DNA from: DASTGO01 sp035719045
Lineage (GTDB): Bacteria > Actinomycetota > Actinomycetes > Actinomycetales > Kineosporiaceae
NCBI GenBank assembly: GCA_035719045.1
Contig: DASTGO010000111.1
Span: 1 to 29,217 of the forward strand
Reading direction: 5' to 3'
Length of the DNA stretch: 29,217 nucleotides
The notes beneath the pieces are model-generated. The model saw only the letters and a program-made list of their open reading frames with translations. It made no database searches and had not been told where the DNA came from. Positions 8,591 to 14,506 of this stretch are shown here, piece by piece (position 1 is the stretch's first letter; each line of letters begins with the position of its first letter). The translations under genes and the position numbers were made by a program.

Positions 8591-8626
8591 TTGCCCCGGC
8601 GCACCCTCCGTCGTGCGCCGGGGCAA
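8591..8626 (+). terminator. Perfect 14-bp hairpin ending the copper/DyP operon
   Basis: TTGCCCCGGCGCAC (8591-8604) pairs without mismatch with GTGCGCCGGGGCAA (8613-8626) around an 8-base loop, starting 10 bases after the DyP stop. It separates the operon from the next gene, which has its own -10 box. Confidence 0.75.
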
Positions 8627-8650
8627 GCCGCCGATCACGGCGCAGTTGCG

Positions 8651-8656
8651 TAGCGT
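8651..8656 (+). promoter_or_regulatory. -10 box for a leaderless DUF72 transcript
   Basis: TAGCGT fits the actinobacterial TANNNT -10 consensus and sits six bases before the ATG, with no ribosome-binding site between. Transcription would then start at or next to the A of the start codon. No clear -35 is visible. Confidence 0.5.
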
Positions 8657-8662
8657 GGCGGT

Positions 8663-9499
8663 ATGCCGCACGTGTACGTCGGGATCTCGGGCTGGCGTTA
8701 TCCGGCCTGGCGTGGCGTGTTCTACCCCGCCGGGCTGCCGCAGCGGGCCGAGTTGGGATATGCCGCAGCCCGGCTGGACTCGGTGGAGATCAACGGGTCC
8801 TTCTACTCCCTGCAGCGGCCGCAGTCGTTCCGGTCCTGGGCCGGGCAGACCCCTGACGGGTTCGTCTTCGCCGTCAAGGGCGGCCGGTACATCACCCATC
8901 TGAAGCGGCTGTCCGGCGTGGGGACGGCGCTGGCCAACTTCTTCGCCTCGGGGCTGCTGGCGCTGGGGCCCAAGCTCGGGCCGGTGCTGTGGCAGCTCCC
9001 GCCGGCGTTGGCCTTCGATCCCGTTGCGCTGGAAGGGTTCCTGGCACAGCTGCCGCCGACCACGGTGCAGGCGGCCCGGCTCGCCCAAACCCACGACGAG
9101 CGGATGGCCGATCGGGTCTGGACCGCCACCGACGCCGACCGGCCGTTGCGGCACGCGCTGGAGGTGCGCCACCAGAGTTTCGCCCAGGCCGCGCAGGACG
9201 GTTCCCTGACCCGGCTGCTCTCCCGGTACCAGGTGGCGCTCGTGGTGGCCGACACCGCCGGCCGCTGGCCGCTGCTGGACCACCCCACGGCCGGATTCGC
9301 CTACGCCCGGTTGCACGGGGACACCGAACTGTACGTGAGCGGCTACGGCGACCAGGCCCTGGACCGGTGGGCCGCCCGGGTCCGCGGCTGGCTCGCCGAC
9401 GGGCGGGACGCCTACGTGTACTTCGACAACGACGCCAAGGTCCGCGCCCCGGCCGACGCGATCGCCCTGCGGGACCGGCTGCGCCCCGACGGCTGGTGA
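8663..9499 (+). CDS. DUF72 (YecE-like) family protein
   Basis: A 278-residue DUF72 protein, a TIM-barrel family of unknown biochemical function, sometimes linked by context to nucleic-acid or Fe-S biology. Hallmarks are the N-terminal GISGWRYPAWRGVFYP, the segment VEINGSFYSLQRPQSFRSW followed by TPDGFVFAVKG, and the C-terminal YVYFDNDAKVRAPADA. The length is standard, 240-290 in the family. The ATG at 8663 gives the normal family start (VYVGISGW). It has no ribosome-binding site but an adjacent -10 box, so it is probably leaderless. It lies between two strong hairpins and is therefore likely a single-gene unit. Family assignment is secure; function is not known. Confidence 0.92.
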   Translation: MPHVYVGISGWRYPAWRGVFYPAGLPQRAELGYAAARLDSVEINGSFYSLQRPQSFRSWAGQTPDGFVFAVKGGRYITHLKRLSGVGTALANFFASGLLALGPKLGPVLWQLPPALAFDPVALEGFLAQLPPTTVQAARLAQTHDERMADRVWTATDADRPLRHALEVRHQSFAQAAQDGSLTRLLSRYQVALVVADTAGRWPLLDHPTAGFAYARLHGDTELYVSGYGDQALDRWAARVRGWLADGRDAYVYFDNDAKVRAPADAIALRDRLRPDGW

Positions 9500-9626
9500 C
9501 AGGTCCGGGCCGGTGCCCGCAGGGCCGGCGACGCGGAAGCGGCCGGCCCGGATCAGGTCCGGACCGGCCGCCGGGGGAGTTCCGCCCCCGATACCCGCTC
9601 CCGGGTCCACGCGCCGGCCCGGGAGC

Positions 9627-9660
9627 AGACGTGCAGGCCCGCGGGCGGGCCTGCACGTCT
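9627..9660. terminator. Bidirectional 15-bp terminator hairpin
   Basis: AGACGTGCAGGCCCG (9627-9641) and CGGGCCTGCACGTCT (9646-9660) pair perfectly around a CGGG loop. It lies between two convergent stops, 128 bases from one and 32 from the other, and can serve both strands. Confidence 0.8.
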
Positions 9661-9691
9661 GGCCGATCGGTGATCTCCTTGCGGTCCGCCG

Positions 9692-10267
9692 TCAGGCGTT
9701 GGTCAGAGCCGGTGCTGACGATCCGAGGTAGGTCTCGGACGGGGTGCGGCGCAGGTGCAGGAGTCCGAGGCCGGTCAGCACCAGCATGATCGCCGCTGCG
9801 ACGAAGGCGCCGATGGCCGCATAGAGGGCCACCTGGGCCATCTGCCAGAACGCGTAGGCGTTGAGCAGCATGCCGCGCAGGGTCTCGCCGCGGAACACGG
9901 TCTGGACCAGGCCGGCCAACTGCTGGTCGTTCGGGTTCGCCCGGGAGTCGGTGCTCAGCTCGGAGTAGGTCTTGCCACCGGCCATGGTCTGCAGGTGCCG
10001 GTTGATGTAGCCGTTGGCGAAGGCCTTGGCCTGCTCACCGTTGACGACCTGCTGCCCACCGTACTGCTGCAGGTCCGGGAACTCCTTCGGGTCCAGCGCG
10101 GGGGTGCCCTTGGCCGGGAAGAAGATCTTCTGGGCGGCCAGTTGGTCGTGGACCTGGCCGTCGATGAAGTTGTGCCCCCAGACCAGGAGGCCACCGGCGA
10201 CGAGGAGCACCACCGCGAGGACCAGTCCACCGGCGGTGAGAAGTGCGTCGAACGTCCTGCGGCGCAT
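9692..10267 (-). CDS. Two-span membrane protein with external central domain
   Basis: A 191-residue membrane protein without a named family. A first span at about residues 10-32 and a second at about 147-170 enclose an external domain of about 110 residues. That domain contains QLAAQKIFFP, the segment QQVVNGEQAKAFANGYINRHL, and FRGETLRGMLLNAYAFWQ just before the second span. I recognise this pattern as a widespread actinobacterial protein of unknown function; that is recollection, not a search. A basic N-terminus (MRRR) and AAGGGAGAT eight bases before the ATG support the start. A short palindrome, GTCCCGGGAC at 10292-10301, and a degenerate GGGAC-N4-GTC site (10302-10315, read on the minus strand) lie just upstream. 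The gene is convergent with DUF72. Confidence 0.75.
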   Translation of the reverse strand: MRRRTFDALLTAGGLVLAVVLLVAGGLLVWGHNFIDGQVHDQLAAQKIFFPAKGTPALDPKEFPDLQQYGGQQVVNGEQAKAFANGYINRHLQTMAGGKTYSELSTDSRANPNDQQLAGLVQTVFRGETLRGMLLNAYAFWQMAQVALYAAIGAFVAAAIMLVLTGLGLLHLRRTPSETYLGSSAPALTNA

Positions 10268-11131
10268 GACGATCTCCCTTGGTTTGCGCGTGTCCCGGGA
10301 CCTGACCCGCGTCCCTGGGGGGAACTCGCGTTCTCGCGGCTAAGCATCGGTCTGTGACGATCTGTGGCTGTGGGTCGAACGTCCCGATGCTTGAACCTTG
10401 GATTTCCCGATGGTGGACCCTGGGTCGCGCCGTCGGGCCCGAAGGTGTGCGGACCTGGGCTCGCGGGCGTGAGCTGACGGCTGTAAGTCCATCGGGATGG
10501 CCGCCGCGACCCGGCCTGTGGTGGCTGGCTTCCGTTGCCGATCAAGGAGGCGCACCAGAGTGTGGTGTGCATCGGTGATGCGGGAAAGGTCGGGGAGGAG
10601 GTCGCCGCTGAGGCGAGGGGAGCCGTCCCGTCCGGGTCGCCTCTGGGTGGTGCGGGCGGTGCGAGCGGGGCCCGACGATCTCATTCGCCTCCGAACTGGG
10701 CCCGGAGCCATGTCGGATGATCGGCTTCGACCGTCACGTCGTCTGTCTACCTGCGGGTATGGATCATCGGCCGTCCGGACCGGGTGAGGCTCCTGAGGTG
10801 CCGGACTCCGGGCGCGGGCGCCCGGACGGTGTGGGGCGGGGCGTGGGGCGGCGCGTGTGCCGGGGCGTCGGAGTGTGCGGAAGTCCGGCCCGTCCCGGTT
10901 TCCGGGCCTTGCCAGGAGTGTCCCGGATGGGCGTCTGGGCCTTCGTGTAGGCCTCTGGCCAGCGACGATGCCGGGACGTAGATCCCGGGTGGGTGGGCGG
11001 CGCGCCGCGGGCCGCCCGCTCCGCCTGCGACGGGCGCACCGAGAGGGGTTGTGGCGCGGCCGCCGAAGCTGTCTGCTGGGACCTGACCGGTTCCGCGACC
11101 GGAACCGGTGACGCGGATCAGGGAGGCGCGG
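10268..11131. other. 860-base gap without a convincing gene
   Basis: No frame gives a believable full protein. On the minus strand near 10500-10610 the translation runs GDLLPDLSRITDAHHTLVRL, which looks protein-like but lacks a matching start or family; it may be a decayed gene. Structure seen: an inverted repeat AAGCATCGG (10342-10350) with CCGATGCTT (10384-10392); a palindrome CCGGGA-N6-TCCCGG (10971-10988) that is also one base off a DosR-type core; and ACCGGTTCC-N6-GGAACCGGT (11086-11109) ending 22 bases before the next start codon, a candidate operator. Confidence 0.4.
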
Positions 11132-11563
11132 ATGTCGACCAGTGTTGGCATGGAGTCGGAGGCGCAGACCGCCGGGAAGACCGACGGCCCGCTCGTGGTG
11201 CAGGTCAGCCGATCGGTGGCGGCCCCGGTCGCCCACGTCTGGGAGGTCCTGGTGAGCCGGTCCGGCTCGCAGGCCCTGCTCGGCGAGGGTGCTGTGCTGG
11301 GTGCCAAGGGGGAGCCCTTCCACTGTGTTGACGGCTCGAGCGGGTTCGTGCGCAGCTACCACCCTCTGGAACAGCTGCGGGTGTCCTGGCATGAGACGCC
11401 GGACAGCCCTCCGTCGATCGTCGAGCTGGACCTGCGCGACGACGGCGGTGTCACCGTCCTGGAGTTGCGGGCCGACCGCATCCTCGACGACAACCACAAG
11501 TCCCGCCTGGAGCAGCTCTGGGCGTCCGGCCTCGATCGTTTCGCGGCCGCCGCTGAGGGCTGA
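11132..11563 (+). CDS. Small SRPBCC (AHSA1/START-like) domain protein
   Basis: A 143-residue protein that reads as a single SRPBCC helix-grip domain, a fold that binds hydrophobic ligands or, in the AHSA1 branch, chaperones. Supporting segments are VSRSVAAPVAHVWEVLVS (first strand and helix), the central GFVRSYHPLEQLRVSWHE, and the amphipathic C-terminal helix SRLEQLWASGLDRFAAAA. The ATG at 11132 has AGGGAGG at optimal spacing; a GTG eight codons earlier is less likely. An inverted repeat lies immediately upstream and may regulate it. It is convergent with corA. Ligand and role cannot be told from sequence. Confidence 0.75.
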   Translation: MSTSVGMESEAQTAGKTDGPLVVQVSRSVAAPVAHVWEVLVSRSGSQALLGEGAVLGAKGEPFHCVDGSSGFVRSYHPLEQLRVSWHETPDSPPSIVELDLRDDGGVTVLELRADRILDDNHKSRLEQLWASGLDRFAAAAEG

Positions 11564-11602
11564 GCGCCGTCAACCGCTGACCGGGCGTGCGCGGGGGCGC
11601 CG

Positions 11603-11617
11603 CCGCGGTCACCGCGG
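11603..11617. repeat. 15-base palindrome CCGCGGT-C-ACCGCGG
   Basis: An almost continuous palindrome with a single central base, between convergent genes. It is too tight to be an RNA hairpin loop, so it is more likely a DNA feature or chance. No function can be assigned. Confidence 0.35.
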
Positions 11618-11630
11618 GCCCGGCAGGCCC

Positions 11631-11687
11631 ACGGCAGCACGGTTGACCGACGGCAGCACGGTTGACCGACGGCAGCACGGTGGACCG
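11631..11687. repeat. Three tandem copies of a 19-base unit
   Basis: ACGGCAGCACGGTTGACCG is repeated at 11631-11649 and 11650-11668 exactly, and at 11669-11687 with one change (GTTGACCG to GTGGACCG). It lies in the 260-base convergent spacer between the SRPBCC gene and corA. The rest of that spacer shows no gene. Confidence 0.85.
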
Positions 11688-11824
11688 GCAGTCCGCCGGC
11701 CCGACCGCACCGTCGGCGGCGTCATCCGCATCCGGCCGCCCGTGACCCCCGCGCCCGGTGTCGGGTCGACCGTGATCCGTGGGCCGAGTCGCGGGTCAGT
11801 GCCCTGCGGCCACAGCCCGTGCGG

Positions 11825-12847
11825 TCACAACCAGTCCCGTCGCCGGAAGACCACGTACAGCAGCCCGGACAGCACCACGATCGCCCCGGTCGAGGTCCAG
11901 AAACCCACCGCGGAGCCGAATCCGGGATAGGGCACGTTCTGGCCGTAGTACCCGGTGATGGCGGTCGGCACGGCGATGATCGCCGCCCAGCTGGTCACCT
12001 TCTTCATGATGGTGTTCAGGCGATTGCCCTGGATCGTCAGATTGGTCTCCAGGATCGTGGTGACCAGGTCCCGCAGGGACTCCGTCCACTCCGTCGCGCG
12101 CAGCACGTGGTCGTAGACGTCCTGGTAGTAGGGCAGCATCGCCGAGTCCATGATCTGCAGGTCGCGGCGCATCAGCGCGTTGACCACCTCGCGCATGGGC
12201 AGCGTGACCCGGCGCAGCAGGACCAGGCTCTTGCGCAGCCGGAACGACCGGCGCTGCACCACGCCGTCCTGGGGATTGTCCTCGAAGAGCAGGTCCTCCA
12301 GCCGCTCGATCTCCCCGTCGAGGACGTGTACCGCCTGGAAGTGGCTGTCCACGACGTGGTCGAGCAGGCCGTAGAGGAGGAACGAGATGCCGTACTTGGC
12401 CTGGTCCTCGGCGGTGTCCCAGCGGCGTACCACCTCGTCGATCGCGAACTGCGGCCGGGGGTGCACGGTGACCAGGGCCTGCGGGGTGATGAAGGCGGCC
12501 ACCCCTGAGGTGTCCAGCTGTCCGGTGGAGGTGTCGAGGGCCACCTGGTAGGCGGTGACGAACAGGTGGGTGGCGTAGCGGTCGAGTTTGGGCCGTTGCT
12601 GGGCCTTGAGGGCGTCCTCCACGGCCAGGTCGTGCAGGTCGAGTTCCTCGGCGATCTGCTCGAAGTCCTCCGGGGTGGGGGCGCAGAAGTCCACCCAGAC
12701 CACCGCATCGGGATCACCCAGATGGTCCGAGACATCGGCGACCGGGAAGTCCTCGGCGACCAGGACACCGTGGCGGTACAGGCGGGACCGGATGCGGCGA
12801 TCCGTCGACCGGGTGCCGGTATGCGGCGGTGGGACCTGCTCGGACAT
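11825..12847 (-). CDS. corA: CorA-family magnesium/cobalt transporter with a GQN motif
   Basis: A 340-residue CorA-type divalent-cation channel. A soluble N-terminal domain (about residues 1-270) with the family helix LDLHDLAVEDALKAQQRPKLD is followed by two C-terminal membrane spans (about 278-297 and 315-333) and the short basic end RRRDWL. The pore-entrance signature, normally YGMN, here reads YGQN (Gly302-Gln303-Asn304) followed by VPYPGFG. The downstream residues match actinobacterial CorA proteins, so this looks like a subfamily variant rather than damage. No ribosome-binding site precedes the ATG, but TACGGT lies six bases upstream, suggesting a leaderless transcript. It stands alone. 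Mg2+ is the default substrate by homology; the altered motif leaves ion choice open. Confidence 0.92.
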   Translation of the reverse strand: MSEQVPPPHTGTRSTDRRIRSRLYRHGVLVAEDFPVADVSDHLGDPDAVVWVDFCAPTPEDFEQIAEELDLHDLAVEDALKAQQRPKLDRYATHLFVTAYQVALDTSTGQLDTSGVAAFITPQALVTVHPRPQFAIDEVVRRWDTAEDQAKYGISFLLYGLLDHVVDSHFQAVHVLDGEIERLEDLLFEDNPQDGVVQRRSFRLRKSLVLLRRVTLPMREVVNALMRRDLQIMDSAMLPYYQDVYDHVLRATEWTESLRDLVTTILETNLTIQGNRLNTIMKKVTSWAAIIAVPTAITGYYGQNVPYPGFGSAVGFWTSTGAIVVLSGLLYVVFRRRDWL

Positions 12848-12853
12848 GGCGTC

Positions 12854-12859
12854 ACCGTA
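12854..12859 (-). promoter_or_regulatory. -10 box for a leaderless corA transcript
   Basis: On the minus strand TACGGT (TANNNT) is followed by six bases and then the corA ATG, the same spacing as at the DUF72 gene. There is no Shine-Dalgarno sequence, and no -35 was identified. Confidence 0.4.
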
Positions 12860-12917
12860 CCCATGCCGGACGCCGGCAACTGGACCCTCAGGTGAGGTGA
12901 GGGCCCGGCGTCGATGA

Positions 12918-13010
12918 TGTGGGGCGGTCGGCGGCTACCGGGAGCTCGGTTTCCGCCTGGAGGAGATCGCCGAACTGCTCGACGGTGAGGCCGAAGGAGT
13001 TGGCCGGACC
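12918..13010 (+). pseudogene. Remnant of a MerR-family regulator
   Basis: One frame translates to YRELGFRLEEIAELLDGEAE (from 12936), which matches the helix just after the DNA-binding domain of MerR-family regulators (commonly LRxLGFSLEEIxxLLD). A stop (TGA 12915-12917) lies a few codons upstream, no start or HTH precedes it, and after the helix the translation loses family character. It is therefore best read as a short fossil of a deleted gene rather than a working one. It sits directly in front of the padR promoter. Confidence 0.55.
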
Positions 13011-13039
13011 GGGAACGGGTCGACTTCTCGGATCGTTAC

Positions 13040-13065
13040 CGATATATCGATAGACCGATATGTCG
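13040..13065. promoter_or_regulatory. Twin palindromic boxes before padR (probable autoregulatory operator)
   Basis: CGATATATCG (13040-13049) is a perfect palindrome and CGATATGTCG (13056-13065) is the same box with one change, repeated 16 bases apart. This is a strikingly AT-rich island in GC-rich DNA, 38 bases before the padR ATG. PadR proteins commonly bind such repeated dyads at their own promoters; binding here is inference. Confidence 0.6.
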
Positions 13066-13102
13066 ATGATCGGTCGGAGTCGGTCGGCCGGAGGAGGACG
13101 TC

Positions 13103-13816
13103 ATGAGTGACGAGTTCGGTGGTCGTAGCCGGCGGCGTGGCAGGGTCCGGGGGTTCGGGCCCGCCGCGTTCGGACCGGGTGGGTTCGGGCCTGCCGGGTT
13201 CGGGGGTCCCGGCTTCGGGCCTCGCTGGGGCGGCGGAGGTCGCCGGCGGAGGATGCGCGGGGACGTCCGCGCAGCCGTGCTGGCGCTGCTCGCCGAGGAG
13301 CCCCGACACGGGTACGCGATCATGTCCGAGCTGACCGAGCGCAGCGGCGGGCTGTGGCGGCCGAGCCCCGGTTCGGTGTACCCCGCGCTGCAGCAGTTGC
13401 AGGACGAGGGGTTGGTCAGTGTCGAGGAGTCCGAGGGGCGCCGGGTCTTCTCGCTGACCGGCTCCGGCCGGGCGTACGTCGAGGAACACCACGAGGAGAT
13501 CGGCCGACCCTGGGAACTGTCCGATACTGGTCATGGTCGCCGGATACGTTCTCTTGCAGATGGTTTGGCTGCCCTCGGCGCGGCGGTCCATCAGATCGGG
13601 CGGCTTGCGGACGACGCTCAGGCGGCTCGGGCGCAGGAAGTGCTGGAGGACGCCCGGCGGGCGATGTACCGGATCCTCGCCGGGGACGATCCGGTGGCCT
13701 CCGGGTCTGCCGGGACCCAGGCGCCGGGTGCCGGTGGTCCGGACGATGCCCCCGGCTCCACCCTCCGCGAACCGGGCTCTGGGGCGGCCGATGAATCCGG
13801 CAAAACCCCTATGTGA
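13103..13816 (+). CDS. PadR-family transcriptional regulator
   Basis: A 237-residue PadR regulator. Residues 1-50 are a Gly/Phe/Arg-rich low-complexity leader (FGPGGFGPAGFGGPGFGPR). The winged helix follows at about 51-125: RGDVRAAVLALLAEEPRHGY, then GGLWRPSPGSVYPALQQLQD (recognition helix) and the wing EGRRVFSLTGSGRAY. A C-terminal helical region (about 155-195) would form the dimer interface. The remaining 45 residues are a Ser/Gly/Pro tail. GGAGGAGG precedes the ATG. Glycine/Phe-rich PadR proteins of this type often sit beside the transporter they control, but here no transporter follows; the twin boxes upstream suggest autoregulation. The target and inducer are unknown. Confidence 0.9.
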   Translation: MSDEFGGRSRRRGRVRGFGPAAFGPGGFGPAGFGGPGFGPRWGGGGRRRRMRGDVRAAVLALLAEEPRHGYAIMSELTERSGGLWRPSPGSVYPALQQLQDEGLVSVEESEGRRVFSLTGSGRAYVEEHHEEIGRPWELSDTGHGRRIRSLADGLAALGAAVHQIGRLADDAQAARAQEVLEDARRAMYRILAGDDPVASGSAGTQAPGAGGPDDAPGSTLREPGSGAADESGKTPM

Positions 13817-13846
13817 CAACGGATTAGCGCGGTGTCGGGGCGCTGC

Positions 13847-13876
13847 GCGACCGGTGGGGACATAGGTCCCGGTCGC
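13847..13876 (+). other. Inverted repeat downstream of padR enclosing the DosR-type box
   Basis: GCGACCGG (13847-13854) pairs with CCGGTCGC (13869-13876), 30 bases after the padR stop, with an interior loop and a 3-bp inner stem. It could act as a weak padR terminator. The same bases hold the DosR-type palindrome, so the dyad may instead be a protein-binding site. Confidence 0.35.
13857..13870. promoter_or_regulatory. DosR/DevR-type palindromic box in the padR-PAC2 gap
   Basis: GGGAC-ATAG-GTCCC matches both DosR half-sites exactly, with G/C at the flanking positions as in the mycobacterial consensus. A -10-like TATTCA lies at 13900-13905, placing the box centre about 48 bases before the predicted transcript start at about 13911, close to where DosR-type activators bind. 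The predicted transcript is the structured segment that follows. Confidence 0.5.
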
Positions 13877-13907
13877 TTCGGCGGGCCGGTGGGGAATCGT
13901 ATTCATG

Positions 13908-14031
13908 GCGGCTCGAGTTCGGCTCACCCAGGCAAGTGACCTAAAGCCACCGACCGCATGACCGGGCCACGTAGGACGGCATGTGGGGGGCGAGGGACCT
14001 GGCGGGTAACCGGCCCGAGCCGCTTCATTTT
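13908..14031 (+). ncRNA. Candidate structured small RNA or leader element
   Basis: Hand folding gives a closed multi-helix structure. The outer stem is GCGGCTCG (13908-13915) with CGAGCCGC (14016-14023). Inside are a small GGC/GCC hairpin (13931-13948) holding GACCTAAAGCC, and a strong hairpin CCGCATG-a-CCG (13954-13964) with CGGCATGTGG (13977-13986), including one G-U pair and one bulged A. A third hairpin, CGG-GTAA-CCG (14003-14012), is capped by a GNRA tetraloop. The 3' end is followed by TTCATTTT, a short T-rich run. A -10-like TATTCA and a DosR-type box lie upstream. No protein frame fits. The wording CTAAAGCCACCG faintly recalls the c-di-GMP-I riboswitch core, but the usual tetraloop arm is missing. 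It could be a regulatory RNA, a riboswitch or chance. Confidence 0.35.
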
Positions 14032-14506
14032 GCCTGCGGCACAAGGATTCTCGTCGCCTCACAGGCGTTCTCGGACCATGTCCCTGCCGAGCTGGCGGGG
14101 GTCGGTCTCCGGCCGGGCCGCACGGGTTGTCGTGTCCGGCCCGTCCTGCCCGGCGCCCCGGTCCGTCCACCGCTGGCCCGTCCCACCGCCCGGCTCTGAT
14201 CCGGAAGCAGGCCCGCCGCGGGTCGGGGCTGAGCGCAGGGCTCCCGCCAGTGCAGGGTCCGCCCGGGTCGGGGCCGCTCGGCGTGGTGCCGGGTGGCTGG
14301 TTCGGCGTGGTGCCGGGTGGCTGGTTCGGTGTGGTGCCGGGTGGTCGGCCGGTGGGACGGACCGGGTGGTCGGCCGGCAGGGGAGCACGGCCATGATCCG
14401 CGGGTGGGGAGTCACCCTGCGCTGCGGGATGTCGCGGGCCTGCGCGAGCGTTGACCCCGGGACGGGTAGCCTTTCGGCCCACGATCTGCGAGGAGAGGTT
14501 CGTCAC
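14032..14506. other. Non-coding stretch before the PAC2 gene
   Basis: No believable gene is present. The stretch holds a hairpin GGGCCGCAC (14115-14123) with GTG-tc-CGGCCC (14132-14142) and the 24-base tandem repeats listed separately. GGGTAGCCT at 14465-14472 contains a TANNNT -10-like element about 35 bases before the PAC2 start, a plausible promoter. No T-loop or other tRNA feature was found. Confidence 0.4.
14278..14349. repeat. Three tandem copies of a 24-base unit
   Basis: TCGGCGTGGTGCCGGGTGGC and four more bases form a unit repeated exactly at 14278-14301 and 14302-14325, with a third diverged copy at 14326-14349. It is intergenic. The 24-base period keeps frame, but no start or family supports coding. 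Confidence 0.8.

Noticed and set aside
10366..10392. tRNA T-arm-like sequence (GGGTCGAACGTCCC)
   Set aside because: There is no matching acceptor, D-arm or anticodon arm around it.
10535..10720. Small 61-codon plus-strand gene
   Set aside because: No ribosome-binding site at its start, no family, and the opposite strand reads more like protein; left as part of the gap.
11631..11687. CRISPR or attachment-site repeats
   Set aside because: Contiguous 19-base units without spacers, and no integrase or tRNA nearby.
13931..14015. Assignment of the structured segment as a c-di-GMP-I (GEMM) riboswitch
   Set aside because: GACCTAAAGCC resembles the core GACGCAAAGCC, but the GAAA-capped arm between the two conserved strands is missing and no c-di-GMP-type gene follows directly. 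Kept only as a structured-RNA candidate.
14278..14349. CRISPR array
   Set aside because: Repeats are directly adjacent without unique spacers and there are no cas genes.
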